The notes beneath the pieces are model-generated. The model saw only the letters and a program-made list of their open reading frames with translations, was not told where the DNA came from and did no database searches. The translations under genes were made by a program, and so were the position numbers. A stretch of DNA of 64,000 nucleotides from Prochlorococcus marinus XMU1410 (GTDB lineage Bacteria; Cyanobacteriota; Cyanobacteriia; PCC-6307; Cyanobiaceae). Numbering within the stretch: the stretch's first letter is position 1; every line of letters starts with the position of its first letter. Below are positions 55,354-63,536 of the stretch, one piece after another. The DNA lies in contig NZ_JAAORH010000001.1 in assembly GCF_017696085.1 (NCBI RefSeq), positions 62,001 through 126,000 of the forward strand, given 5' to 3'.

Positions 55354-56808
55354 TTAACTTACTGCAAGATTTTTTGCTAATTCGGCTTTCTTCTCTAAAA
55401 TTGCGGCGGCAGCTAAATGACCACTCATTGTAGCTCCCTCCATAGAATCTATATAATCTTGTTTTGTATAACTACCAGCCATGAAGAAATTAGATATAGA
55501 TGTTTTTTGATCGGGTCTGAAAGGTTCCATACCGGGAGCTTCTCTATAGAGTGATTGTGGAATTTGTACCACGTTACTCCAAAGCAATTTAAGGTTTTTT
55601 GAGGATGGGAATAGACGACGAACCTCTTTATCAATTTCTTTTGTAATTCTTTCTGTGGATCTTCCCATCCATCTATCGCCAGGAGTTAAAACACATTGGA
55701 GAAGCGATCCCATATCTTTTTTTCTATAGTCTGCTGGACTTGCTAGTGCTAAATCAGCAAAACAACTGAAAGAGGCATCAGCAGAATAAAGAAGATTATC
55801 TAGTCCAATTGGTTTGTTTCCAGTATTATCTTTTTGTAATTCAGTAACCCAACCGTCATATCTTAATTGGATTGTGGCAACAGCTACAGCTCTAAGTTTT
55901 TTTAAACCTTCAAATTCTTTAAATTGATACCATTCTTTTGGAATTATTTTTTTTATTCCAGGAACATCACAGGCAGCTAGAAATTTATCTGCAAACACTG
56001 CCTTAATTCCTTCAGGAGAAGATATTTTTAATTGATTTACTGAATAAGAGGAAGATTCCTTTTCATAAATGATTTCTTCTACCTTATGGTTAAGATGTAT
56101 TTTTGCTCCTTTGTTTGTGATGTAGTCGACGATAGGTTGCGTTAACCACTTATGTGGGGAACCTTTTAAAAGATTAAGTTTTGAGGCTTCTGTTTTTGAA
56201 GCAAACATCATGAATATAGTTAGCATGCATCTTGCTGAAATATCTTTGCAATTAATAAAACCTAATGCATAAGCGATAGGATCCCACATTCTTTCTAAAC
56301 TTTTTTCACTTCCACCATGGTTTAAAAACCATTCTTTAAAACTAATTCTATCTAGATCTCTAATTATTTTCATCGCGCCTTCATAGTCTATCAATCCTCT
56401 AACGATTGGACTTGTCCCTAAAGCCAAGGCATTTCTGAACTTATCTACCCAAGTGAGTTGTTCAGTGGTAAAAAAAGCTTTAAGTCCGTTGAATGGAGCA
56501 CCTAAAGGGAATCTGAAGTCTAACGATTTTAAATTACCACCATTATTGATAAATAGATGAGTATGATCTTTCGGGAGTAAATTGTCTAAAGCCCCTACTT
56601 TTTTCATTAATTTAAACAGATTTGCATAATTGTAAAAAAATACATGTAAACCCATTTCTATGTGGTTGCCATCCTTATCTTCCCAACTTCCTACTTTACC
56701 TCCCCAAAATGACCTGCTCTCGTAAATTTCTACTTCGTGGCCTTCATCAACTAAATTTACTGCTGCTGTAAGACCAGCTAATCCAGAACCAACTATTGCA
56801 ATTTTCAC
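55354..56808 (-). CDS. crtQ: Zeta-carotene desaturase (plant type)
   Basis: FAD amine-oxidase-like enzyme of the carotenoid pathway, which turns 9,9'-di-cis-zeta-carotene to lycopene at the thylakoid or plasma membrane. The 484-residue protein begins [18 protein letters not shown] and has [19 protein letters not shown]. Other marks are [17 protein letters not shown] and the C-terminal [19 protein letters not shown]. The overall pattern is of the plant-type PDS/ZDS family rather than bacterial CrtI; ZDS is chosen over PDS by the motifs and length. Confidence 0.93.
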   Translation of the reverse strand: MKIAIVGSGLAGLTAAVNLVDEGHEVEIYESRSFWGGKVGSWEDKDGNHIEMGLHVFFYNYANLFKLMKKVGALDNLLPKDHTHLFINNGGNLKSLDFRFPLGAPFNGLKAFFTTEQLTWVDKFRNALALGTSPIVRGLIDYEGAMKIIRDLDRISFKEWFLNHGGSEKSLERMWDPIAYALGFINCKDISARCMLTIFMMFASKTEASKLNLLKGSPHKWLTQPIVDYITNKGAKIHLNHKVEEIIYEKESSSYSVNQLKISSPEGIKAVFADKFLAACDVPGIKKIIPKEWYQFKEFEGLKKLRAVAVATIQLRYDGWVTELQKDNTGNKPIGLDNLLYSADASFSCFADLALASPADYRKKDMGSLLQCVLTPGDRWMGRSTERITKEIDKEVRRLFPSSKNLKLLWSNVVQIPQSLYREAPGMEPFRPDQKTSISNFFMAGSYTKQDYIDSMEGATMSGHLAAAAILEKKAELAKNLAVS

Positions 56809-56907
56809 TTTTTCTTAAAATTATAACAAATCAAGTTTGGATAACGTTTGTTCTATGCATCCTATAGATTAAGTTTTTATATTATAAATAGTAGAAATCC
56901 CTCGTTT

Positions 56908-57300
56908 ATGGAAAATGTAGAAGTTAAACAGGAAATTAAAAATTCTGATGATGGCAAAGGTATCTTAATTACGAATGATGCTATAGAACAAATTGCAAAT
57001 TTATTGAAGGGTCAAAGTAATAAAAAAGCACTAAGGGTAGGAGTAAGATCTGGCGGTTGTAGTGGGATGAGTTATACGATGGATTTTATAGGAACTGATG
57101 AAATAAATCCCGATGATAAAGTTTATGATTATTCATTAAAAGCTGATCAAAGCTTTCAAGTTGTTTGTGATCCTAAAAGTCTTTTATATATTTATGGAAT
57201 GCAGTTAGATTTTAGTAAGGAATTAATTGGAGGTGGCTTTAACTTTGTAAATCCCAATGCTTCTCAAACTTGCGGTTGTGGAAGCTCTTTTGCAGTTTAA
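56908..57300 (+). CDS. IscA/HesB/ErpA-type iron-sulfur carrier
   Basis: A-type carrier protein that receives and passes Fe-S clusters. The 130-residue form starts with ATG at 56908 (MENVEVKQEI); the frame extends upstream but without a convincing start. It has the three conserved cysteines in RSGGCSGMSY and TCGCGSSF. It opens a forward run with a TPR gene and an LpxB-related gene. The suf operon is 37 kb away. Confidence 0.93.
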   Translation: MENVEVKQEIKNSDDGKGILITNDAIEQIANLLKGQSNKKALRVGVRSGGCSGMSYTMDFIGTDEINPDDKVYDYSLKADQSFQVVCDPKSLLYIYGMQLDFSKELIGGGFNFVNPNASQTCGCGSSFAV

Positions 57301-57306
57301 TAAATA

Positions 57307-57735
57307 ATGAATAACGAAATTAATCCCATCGAAGAGGATTTTAATGCAGCTTTATCAAGATATAAAGCAGGGCAAGATTTAATTCCAATCGTTCAAGATT
57401 TTCAAAAAATTATACAGCAAATTCCAAATCATTTTGCTGCTTGGACTTGTTTATCATGGCTTCAATTACTTTTGAAAAATAATGAAGAAGCTTTGTCAGC
57501 TGCCAGACAAGCTGTTCGATTAAATCAGCAAGATCCACAAGCAAGAATGAATTTGTCTTTAGCTCTTTTGGCTACCAATAATAAAGGTGTTAGGGATCAT
57601 ATTGAGTTAATAAAAAAAATGTCTATGATGATGCCAGATGTGAAAAGTGAGTTGAAAGAATCTGTTGAAGACGGATTAAGTAGATATCCAGATTGGCCTG
57701 AGTTAACCAAAGTAAAAAAATGGTTGGAATTTTAA
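57307..57735 (+). CDS. TPR-repeat protein
   Basis: A 142-residue soluble helical protein. About three tetratricopeptide repeats are visible: FNAALSRYKAGQDLIPIVQD, HFAAWTCLSWLQLLLKNNEE and QARMNLSLALLATNN. TPR proteins act as protein-binding scaffolds; the partner is unknown. It lies 6 bp after the IscA-like gene and 1 bp before the LpxB-related gene. Confidence 0.85.
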   Translation: MNNEINPIEEDFNAALSRYKAGQDLIPIVQDFQKIIQQIPNHFAAWTCLSWLQLLLKNNEEALSAARQAVRLNQQDPQARMNLSLALLATNNKGVRDHIELIKKMSMMMPDVKSELKESVEDGLSRYPDWPELTKVKKWLEF

Positions 57736-57736
57736 A

Positions 57737-58939
57737 TTGTTTAAGATTTTAATTTTAAGTAATGGGCATGGAGAAGATCTATCTGGCAGTCTAATAGCTA
57801 AACAATTCGTAAAAAGTGGTTATTCTGTCCATGCTTTGCCAATTGTTGGTATGGGAAACCATTACGAAAAAGAAAAAATTAAGATTATCGGTAAAACGAA
57901 GGAATTTAGAACTGGAGGAATTGGTTATAATTCTTTTAAGGGAAGACTTACTGAAATATTAGGAGGAGAAATATTTTATCTTCTAAAAAGATTATATTTA
58001 ACTTTTAAAATAAAAAAAAAATATGATTATTTTTTTGTAGTTGGAGATATTGTGCCAGTTTTTTTTGCATGGGTTTGTAAGAAAGATTTTTTTACGTATC
58101 TAGTTGCTTATTCCAGCCATTATGAAGGGAAGTTGAAATTACCATGGCCTTCTAAATTTTTCTTGCTCTCACAAAAAGCAAAAAAAATATATACGAGAGA
58201 TTCCCTTACAGCTAATGATTTAACTTTGCAGTTAAAAAAGAAAGTGTCTTTTTTAGGCAACCCATTTATGGATAAGTTTTTTCCTAGAAACGAAGAATTA
58301 AATAAAGATGAATTTAGTATTGGATTATTTCCAGGAAGTAGATTCCCTGAGATTTTAGATAATTTTGTTTTGATTTTAGAGGTATTAGAGGCATTGTCAG
58401 ATTTAAGATATTTTCAAAAAATTCAGTTTAATTTTGCAATAGTTAATGATCTATCTTCATCAAAAATAAAGGAGATATTTCAAAAAAGAGGATGGTTAAA
58501 AATAGAAAATATAAAAGATAATAATCTCTTGAAATTCCAATATAAATTTTTAGAAGTGAATATATATTGGAATAATTTTGACAAAATATTATTGAAAAGT
58601 AGATGCTGTATTAGCATGGCAGGAACAGCAGCAGAGCAAGCGATTGGATTAGGAAAACCGGTTATTCAGATTGAAGGTAAAGGTCCACAATTTACAAAAA
58701 CTTTTGCAGAAGCGCAAAGACGTTTACTTGGGAAATATGTTTTTTGTGCCAGTAATTTTAAAGATAAAAATGATCAAATCAATCAGACAATTAAATTGAT
58801 TATAAAAATAATATACCTTATACAGCTAAATAAGAAGTTTATGATCTCATGTAATGAAAATGCTAAAAAAAGACTGGGTGAAAACAAAGCTTGTCTTAAA
58901 ATGGTTGATGATATGAATATTGATATAAAAAATGACTAA
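57737..58939 (+). CDS. Lipid-A-disaccharide synthase-related protein (TIGR03492-like)
   Basis: A 400-residue GT-B-like protein, starting with TTG. It has ILSNGHGEDLSGSLIAKQF, HALPIVGMGNHY, the YVLGFPGSR-type element IGLFPGSRFPEIL near 192, and CISMAGTAAEQAIGLGKPVIQIEG near 290. These fit a cyanobacterial LpxB-related group that is not true LpxB. The donor and acceptor are unknown. It overlaps the next gene by 8 bp. Confidence 0.78.
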   Translation: MFKILILSNGHGEDLSGSLIAKQFVKSGYSVHALPIVGMGNHYEKEKIKIIGKTKEFRTGGIGYNSFKGRLTEILGGEIFYLLKRLYLTFKIKKKYDYFFVVGDIVPVFFAWVCKKDFFTYLVAYSSHYEGKLKLPWPSKFFLLSQKAKKIYTRDSLTANDLTLQLKKKVSFLGNPFMDKFFPRNEELNKDEFSIGLFPGSRFPEILDNFVLILEVLEALSDLRYFQKIQFNFAIVNDLSSSKIKEIFQKRGWLKIENIKDNNLLKFQYKFLEVNIYWNNFDKILLKSRCCISMAGTAAEQAIGLGKPVIQIEGKGPQFTKTFAEAQRRLLGKYVFCASNFKDKNDQINQTIKLIIKIIYLIQLNKKFMISCNENAKKRLGENKACLKMVDDMNIDIKND

Positions 58940-59201
58940 GGAGAATAATCAAAATAAGTTAAAACAAATTATCGATAATTTGTTATTAATAAATTTATTT
59001 ACAGTCATTTTTTTTGCAATATTTTTTATTTTTGCAATCATCATGCAATTTAATGGGATATTTATTTTTATTAATTTTATTCAGATAGTTTGGAATCCTC
59101 TTGTAGTTCCATTGATAACAATTCTTATTATTGGTGCTTTAGTAAACGGTATTAATTCTTGGTGGAGGCGTAAATTGCTTTCTCAAGAAGAGGATATTTA
59201 A
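58932..59201 (+). CDS. Small two-helix membrane protein
   Basis: An 89-residue protein. Two hydrophobic segments (LFTVIFFAIFFIFAIIMQF and PLVVPLITILIIGALVNGI) are followed by a short polar end, NSWWRRKLLSQEEDI. The TWAWL-like WW-R-R-K end resembles other small membrane proteins in marine picocyanobacteria, but I do not recognise the family. It overlaps the LpxB-related gene by 8 bp, and its last 50 bases overlap the convergent epimerase gene. Confidence 0.65.
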   Translation: MTKENNQNKLKQIIDNLLLINLFTVIFFAIFFIFAIIMQFNGIFIFINFIQIVWNPLVVPLITILIIGALVNGINSWWRRKLLSQEEDI

Positions 59202-60078
59202 AATTATAATTTTTGATTTTACTGCTAATTACTTTTTGTCCTTCTAAAACAACTTTCGCTCCATCTCCTAACAATATTTTTAAAACCGCTCCAGGCACTG
59301 GAAGTAAATTAGGTCTATTAAGACATTTGCCTAAAGTCTGAGAAAATTCTTTCATTAATACTGGATTTGGTGCAACAGCATTAAATACTCCCGAATACTT
59401 TTTATCAACTAATGCTTGAATAATTAATGCACATAAATCAGTTCTATGAATCCAACTCATCCATTGCTTACCATCTCCAATTGGTCCACCTAACCCAACT
59501 TTAAATATAGGGAGCATTTTTCCTAATGCTCCTCCATCTTTCTCTAGAACAATTCCAATTCTAAAAATAACTAACCTTGAGAAAAATGGTTTTTCAGCGG
59601 CGACCGCTTCCCATTTTTTGCAAAGATTAGATAAAAAGTCTTTTCCTCCAGGACTATTTTCAGTGAATTCACTAGACAAACTTGTACCGTAATAACCTAT
59701 AGCAGATCCATTTATAATGACTTTTGGGTTTATTTTTAAATCTTTAAAGGTCTTCATCATAAATTTCGTGGTGTTAATACGACTATTTTCAATCTCCTTT
59801 TTTTGTTCAGAAGTCCATTTTTTTTCTGCTATGGGTTCTCCCATCAAGTTAATAATTCCATCTGTCTCTCTTAAAATATTTAGAAGATTTTCGTTATTCC
59901 AGTTTTTTTCTTTTGATAAATCTATTTGAAAAAATTTAAACTTATTGAAATTTAAATCAAGCTTTAATTTACTAATGGGTTTTCTACTTACAATGTATAT
60001 TTCATGATTTTCATTGAGTAGTGTTGGTACTAATTCTTTACCAACAAATCCAGTGCAGCCAAGTAGTAAAAGACGCAT
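59152..60078 (-). CDS. NAD-dependent epimerase/dehydratase-like protein (TIGR01777, SulA/YfcH type)
   Basis: A 308-residue extended-SDR protein. It starts with the Rossmann loop MRLLLLGCTGFVGKELV, and has GIINLMGEPIAEKKWT near 90, NGSAIGYYGTSL near 120-135 (the YYG site), SRLVIFRIGIVLEKDGGAL, and a DUF1731-like C-terminus (GDGAKVVLEGQKVISSK). Function is unclear; plastid and cyanobacterial members have been linked to cell division. Its 3' end overlaps the opposing small gene by 50 bp. Confidence 0.88.
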   Translation of the reverse strand: MRLLLLGCTGFVGKELVPTLLNENHEIYIVSRKPISKLKLDLNFNKFKFFQIDLSKEKNWNNENLLNILRETDGIINLMGEPIAEKKWTSEQKKEIENSRINTTKFMMKTFKDLKINPKVIINGSAIGYYGTSLSSEFTENSPGGKDFLSNLCKKWEAVAAEKPFFSRLVIFRIGIVLEKDGGALGKMLPIFKVGLGGPIGDGKQWMSWIHRTDLCALIIQALVDKKYSGVFNAVAPNPVLMKEFSQTLGKCLNRPNLLPVPGAVLKILLGDGAKVVLEGQKVISSKIKNYNFKYPLLEKAIYASTKN

Positions 60079-60179
60079 ATCTTATAAATGTTTATCGTTT
60101 AAGGCTATTAAATTTTTTAGACTTTTGTAATTATTATTCCGGTATAAATTTTTTTCAATATTTTTCAAATAAGTTTTTG

Positions 60180-60185
60180 TATAAT
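60180..60185 (+). promoter_or_regulatory. Candidate -10 box ahead of ndhO
   Basis: A perfect TATAAT hexamer is found 29 bases before the ndhO ATG in the 136-base gap between two divergent genes. No strong -35 is visible. Inferred from sequence only. Confidence 0.35.
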
Positions 60186-60214
60186 GAATTTCAAAGGACT
60201 TTCTTGAATTTATT

Positions 60215-60451
60215 ATGACAGATTCTATTCCAAAGAAACCTCTCAAGAAAGGAAGCTTAGTTTTTATCGATAGAGAAAATTATATAAAAAGTATCGAAGC
60301 GCTAGCCAGTGATGATGATCTACCTAATTATGTCTTTGAAGATCCTGGAGAGATTCTTTCAGTCAAAGACGAATATGCTCAGGTTCGATGGCGCAGACCT
60401 GTTCCAGATGTTTGGTTGAAATTAGATCAACTTAAAGAATATATTCAATAA
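60215..60451 (+). CDS. ndhO: NAD(P)H-quinone oxidoreductase subunit O
   Basis: Small stromal/cytoplasmic subunit of the cyanobacterial and plastid NDH-1 complex. The 78-residue protein has KKGSLVFIDRENYIKSIEA, then PGEILSVKDEYAQVRWRRPVPDVWLKLDQL, which is the specific NdhO pattern. The start is ATG, with a candidate promoter upstream. It stands alone, divergent from the epimerase gene and convergent with the DnaJ gene. Confidence 0.95.
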   Translation: MTDSIPKKPLKKGSLVFIDRENYIKSIEALASDDDLPNYVFEDPGEILSVKDEYAQVRWRRPVPDVWLKLDQLKEYIQ

Positions 60452-60462
60452 AATTTTTATAT

Positions 60463-61140
60463 CTAAAAGTTTTTATTTTTTTTGTCTATAGACATCTTTG
60501 TTTGTATTCTTTTTGCTTCTTTGATCATTTCTTTGCCATCAAATAAGTAATTATCTACGTATCCTTGCGTATATCTATCAAATTCTGATAGTGCATCTTT
60601 AACTTGTGAAAAACAATGATAAAGATCGAGGCCTAAAGCTGAAATAGACTTTGGAACTATTTTTTTGTTATAAATTTTTTCAACTTTTTCTATTTTCTTT
60701 TGTGAAAGAATAATATAACTGCAAAAATTTTCCATTAGTTCGTCATCATATGGATCCGCAGATAGTTCTTTTATTTCGTTATTCAAAGGTTTAATGATTT
60801 GACTAATTAATCTATTTATCGGACTATAAATTTCTTTAATCCATGTTTCAACTTCTTTGTCCTTAATTGAAGAATTATGTTTTTTTGAATTAAATTTCTC
60901 CTCCCAATTTTCATTTAATGAATCAAATGATGAGCTGGAAAAGGAAAAACTGCTATCGTATTGTTTCTTTTTGATAGGGTCATTTAGAGTTTCCCAGGCA
61001 TTTTGTATTGCAAGAAATCGTTCTTTCTTGCCGCCTGCATCTGGATGATGTTGCTTAACTAAAGAGCGATATGAAGATTTAATTTCACTTCTGGTTGCAT
61101 TTTGTTTGAGACCTAATTCTTCATATAAATTTTTTTCCAT
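60463..61140 (-). CDS. DnaJ-domain protein
   Basis: A 225-residue protein with a J domain at 1-65: YEELGLKQNATRSEIKSSY, the HPD motif in VKQHHPDAGG, and AIQNAWETLNDPIKKKQYD. It is therefore expected to stimulate an Hsp70 partner. The remaining 150 residues are helical, with no zinc-finger or C-terminal DnaJ domains, so it is a specialised type III J protein. The target is unknown. It follows cysK by 16 bp. Confidence 0.9.
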   Translation of the reverse strand: MEKNLYEELGLKQNATRSEIKSSYRSLVKQHHPDAGGKKERFLAIQNAWETLNDPIKKKQYDSSFSFSSSSFDSLNENWEEKFNSKKHNSSIKDKEVETWIKEIYSPINRLISQIIKPLNNEIKELSADPYDDELMENFCSYIILSQKKIEKVEKIYNKKIVPKSISALGLDLYHCFSQVKDALSEFDRYTQGYVDNYLFDGKEMIKEAKRIQTKMSIDKKNKNF

Positions 61141-61156
61141 TTTTATAAATTATGCA

Positions 61157-62125
61157 TTAAAGATAACCATCTTTTCTGGCTTGAATTGAAGTATTAGATT
61201 CAAACATTGCTGTTGATAAATATCTTTCTCCAAAACTTGGAAGAATAACTATCAATCTTTTATTCATTAGTTCTTTTCTTTTGCCGATTTTTATAGTTGC
61301 TGCTAAAGCTGCACCGCTGCTGATGCCAGATAAAAGGCCTTCTAATCTGGCTAATAAACGCCCATAATAAAATGCTTCATCGTCATCTATTTTTATAATT
61401 TCATCAATTAATTTAGTATTAAGAACTTTTGGTACGAAACCCGCTCCAATTCCTTGAATCGAATGAGATCCTGCTTTTTCTCCGGAAATCACAGCACTTT
61501 TTTTGGGCTCTACGGCATAAATTTTGCAATTTGGATTAACTTTTTTCAAAAAACGTGCACAACCAGTAATTGTTCCTCCTGTGCCTACTCCTGTAACTAG
61601 TCCATCTAAATTGTTATTGGATTGGGACCATATTTCTTGAGCCGTCGTTCTTTCATGAATATCTGGATTAGCAAAGTTTTCAAACTGATTAAATTGATAG
61701 CTATTTGTAATGGTTGAAGACAACTCATTAGCTAAATCTAAAGCTCCTTTCATTCCCTCTTTTCCTGGTGTTAGCTGTAATTCAGCTCCATATGCTCTCA
61801 ACATTGCCCTTCTCTCAATACTCATCGTATCCGGCATAGTTAATATCAATTTATAGCCTTTTGCTGCAGCAACCATTGCTAATGCGATGCCAGTATTCCC
61901 ACTAGTTGCTTCAATTAACGTTGTTTTATCTGGCGTTATCAATCCTTTTTCTTCAGCTTTACATAACATTGAATAAGCGATCCGATCTTTAACGGACGCT
62001 GATGGATTGAAACTTTCTAGTTTGGCTATTATTTCTGGATAACAATCAAAATACTTTTTGATTCGATTTAATTTAACTAATGGGGTATTGCCAACCAGTG
62101 AAGTTATATCATTTGCTATTTCCAT
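61157..62125 (-). CDS. cysK: Cysteine synthase (O-acetylserine sulfhydrylase)
   Basis: PLP enzyme that makes cysteine from O-acetylserine and sulfide. The 322-residue protein has the PLP lysine in PSASVKDRIAY (Lys46), the substrate loop EATSGNTGIAL near 70, and the phosphate-binding TGVGTGGTITG near 178. The C-terminal SSGAALAA is present near 265. It works downstream of CysH and the sulfite reductase. It is the first gene before the DnaJ-domain gene. Confidence 0.96.
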   Translation of the reverse strand: MEIANDITSLVGNTPLVKLNRIKKYFDCYPEIIAKLESFNPSASVKDRIAYSMLCKAEEKGLITPDKTTLIEATSGNTGIALAMVAAAKGYKLILTMPDTMSIERRAMLRAYGAELQLTPGKEGMKGALDLANELSSTITNSYQFNQFENFANPDIHERTTAQEIWSQSNNNLDGLVTGVGTGGTITGCARFLKKVNPNCKIYAVEPKKSAVISGEKAGSHSIQGIGAGFVPKVLNTKLIDEIIKIDDDEAFYYGRLLARLEGLLSGISSGAALAATIKIGKRKELMNKRLIVILPSFGERYLSTAMFESNTSIQARKDGYL

Positions 62126-62225
62126 GCAGTTATTTTTTAAAATGCAAATTAATTTCTCCTAATATTCATAATAATTGTATTTAAAGATCTTTTATATAAT
62201 TTTCTCAAAAGAATTTAATTTAAAT

Positions 62226-62266
62226 AACTTCCTGAGAAAAAAAATTTAGTAATATAAAAGGAAGTT
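62226..62266 (+). promoter_or_regulatory. Hairpin that could mask the ribosome site of the next gene
   Basis: AACTTCCT at 62226-62233 is the exact reverse complement of AGGAAGTT at 62259-62266, with 25 AT-rich bases between. The right arm contains the AGGAAG Shine-Dalgarno sequence that ends 8 bases before the ATG at 62273. If transcribed, the stem would hide the ribosome site. Function is inferred. Confidence 0.45.
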
Positions 62267-62272
62267 TTTATT

Positions 62273-62551
62273 ATGATTATGTATTCGTTAGAACTAAGTC
62301 TGAGATATTCACCTTTTCCACTTTCAATTCAGAAGAAAGAATTTGATGATGTTAAAAGAATTTATAATGAAATAAAAAGTTCTATGAATGAAACTTTAGA
62401 ATCCTCAAACTTGATCGAATTAAGGTGTGACAAAGTGCAAGATAAATTAATTGCTGTAAGAGCTAAAGAAATCATTTCTGTTCAGATATATGAAAAATCA
62501 TCAGTAGCAGGAGGATCTAAAAGGCCAGGATTTTCTCTCAACATAGATTGA
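62273..62551 (+). CDS. Conserved small protein upstream of an ABC ATPase
   Basis: A 92-residue soluble protein with no recognised domain. It has YSLELSLRYSPFPLSIQKKEFDD, then LIELRCDKVQDKLIAVRAKEIISVQIYEKS, a beta-rich pattern, ending in GGSKRPGFSLNID. The start is ATG at 62273 with a good Shine-Dalgarno sequence; an ATG two codons in is possible. It is followed by an ABC ATPase 8 bp later. Confidence 0.65.
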   Translation: MIMYSLELSLRYSPFPLSIQKKEFDDVKRIYNEIKSSMNETLESSNLIELRCDKVQDKLIAVRAKEIISVQIYEKSSVAGGSKRPGFSLNID

Positions 62552-62559
62552 TAGAATTA

Positions 62560-63234
62560 ATGCGAGATTCACTTGAAAATGAAATACCTCATATTCAATT
62601 CAAAGATGTTTCTTTTTCATATCTTGGAGAAAAAGAAAATTTAATTTTTAAATGTAACTTCTCAATAAAAAAACCTGGATTTTGGATGGTTGTAGGTAAA
62701 AACGGGAGTGGAAAAAGTACTCTTTTAAAATTAATTAATGGAATAATCAAACCCAAAAATGGCGTCATTGACTCTAATGCAAATATTGGTATGGTGTTTC
62801 AAAACCCTGATCATCAAATATTGATGCCAAATTGTAGGAGTGAACTTCTGATTAATATTAATCAGAATATAAGTCAAAATGAAATTAATAAAAAAATTGA
62901 ATATGTGCTTGATAAGGTTGGAATGACTGGTTTTGAAAAAAGGCCAGTTCATACTTTGAGCGGTGGACAAAAACAACGCTTAACTATTGCATGTGCTCTG
63001 ATTAGTAATAGAAATTTTATTCTTTTAGACGAGCCTACAGCGTTACTTGATCAAACCAGCCAATTAAAAGTTTTAAAAACTATTAAAAATCTTACAAGTG
63101 ACCCTAAAAAACCTTTATCAGCTTTGTGGATTACTCATCGTTATGAAGAATTAACTTATGCTGATGCAGTAGCAGAGTTGAAAAATGGTTATTTATCCAG
63201 TTGGCAAGAACCATCAAAATTTCAATATAATTAA
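62560..63234 (+). CDS. ABC transporter ATPase, CbiO/EcfA-like, orphan
   Basis: A 224-residue ATPase: Walker A GKNGSGKST near 45, Q-loop in MVFQNPDHQILM, signature LSGGQKQRLT near 133, and Walker B ILLDEPTALLD near 157. NPDHQ is typical of the cobalt/ECF ATPase group. No permease gene is next to it. The start is ATG at 62560 (MRDSLENE); a TTG at 62548 overlapping the upstream gene is possible. The substrate is unknown. Confidence 0.88.
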   Translation: MRDSLENEIPHIQFKDVSFSYLGEKENLIFKCNFSIKKPGFWMVVGKNGSGKSTLLKLINGIIKPKNGVIDSNANIGMVFQNPDHQILMPNCRSELLININQNISQNEINKKIEYVLDKVGMTGFEKRPVHTLSGGQKQRLTIACALISNRNFILLDEPTALLDQTSQLKVLKTIKNLTSDPKKPLSALWITHRYEELTYADAVAELKNGYLSSWQEPSKFQYN

Positions 63235-63243
63235 GCCGCGTAC

Positions 63244-63273
63244 TTGTCATAAGGTACTTTAAAGAGCTAAATT
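63244..63273 (+). promoter_or_regulatory. Candidate promoter of tRNA-Asn
   Basis: TTGTCA at 63244-63249 and TAAATT at 63268-63273 are 18 bases apart and end 10 bases before the tRNA. This is a normal layout for a tRNA promoter, inferred from sequence. Confidence 0.4.
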
Positions 63274-63283
63274 CATCTTATAT

Positions 63284-63355
<72 letters not shown>

Positions 63356-63382
63356 TTCCATTTATGTTTCAAAAGACTTCTT

Positions 63383-63406
63383 AAGACTCCATTAAGGGTC
63401 TTTTTT
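63383..63406 (+). terminator. Rho-independent terminator after tRNA-Asn
   Basis: The stem AAGACTC / GGGTCTT (one G-U pair) with a 6-base loop CATTAA is followed by a run of T residues. It lies about 28 bases after the tRNA and would end its transcript. Confidence 0.7.
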
Positions 63407-63447
63407 ATTGTCAATTTTTTATTTGAACAAACTTAGATAATGAAAAT

Positions 63448-63490
63448 GGTGGGCAGATGGTGGGAAAAAGTTTATTTTAGTGGTGGGAAA
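63448..63490. repeat. Triple GGTGGG direct repeat
   Basis: GGTGGG occurs at 63448, 63459 and 63482, and TGGTGGGAAA twice (63458 and 63481). The spacings of 11 and 23 bases are near one and two helical turns. The element stands out in an AT-rich gap between the tRNA terminator and the next gene. Function unknown. Confidence 0.5.
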
Positions 63491-63536
63491 TTTATTAATC
63501 AATCTGTCAGAATAATAATGTTAACTTGTTAAATAT

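Noticed and set aside
62560..63234. Cobalt or biotin ECF transporter system
   Set aside because: Only the ATPase is present; no membrane or substrate-binding component is adjacent, so a substrate cannot be named.
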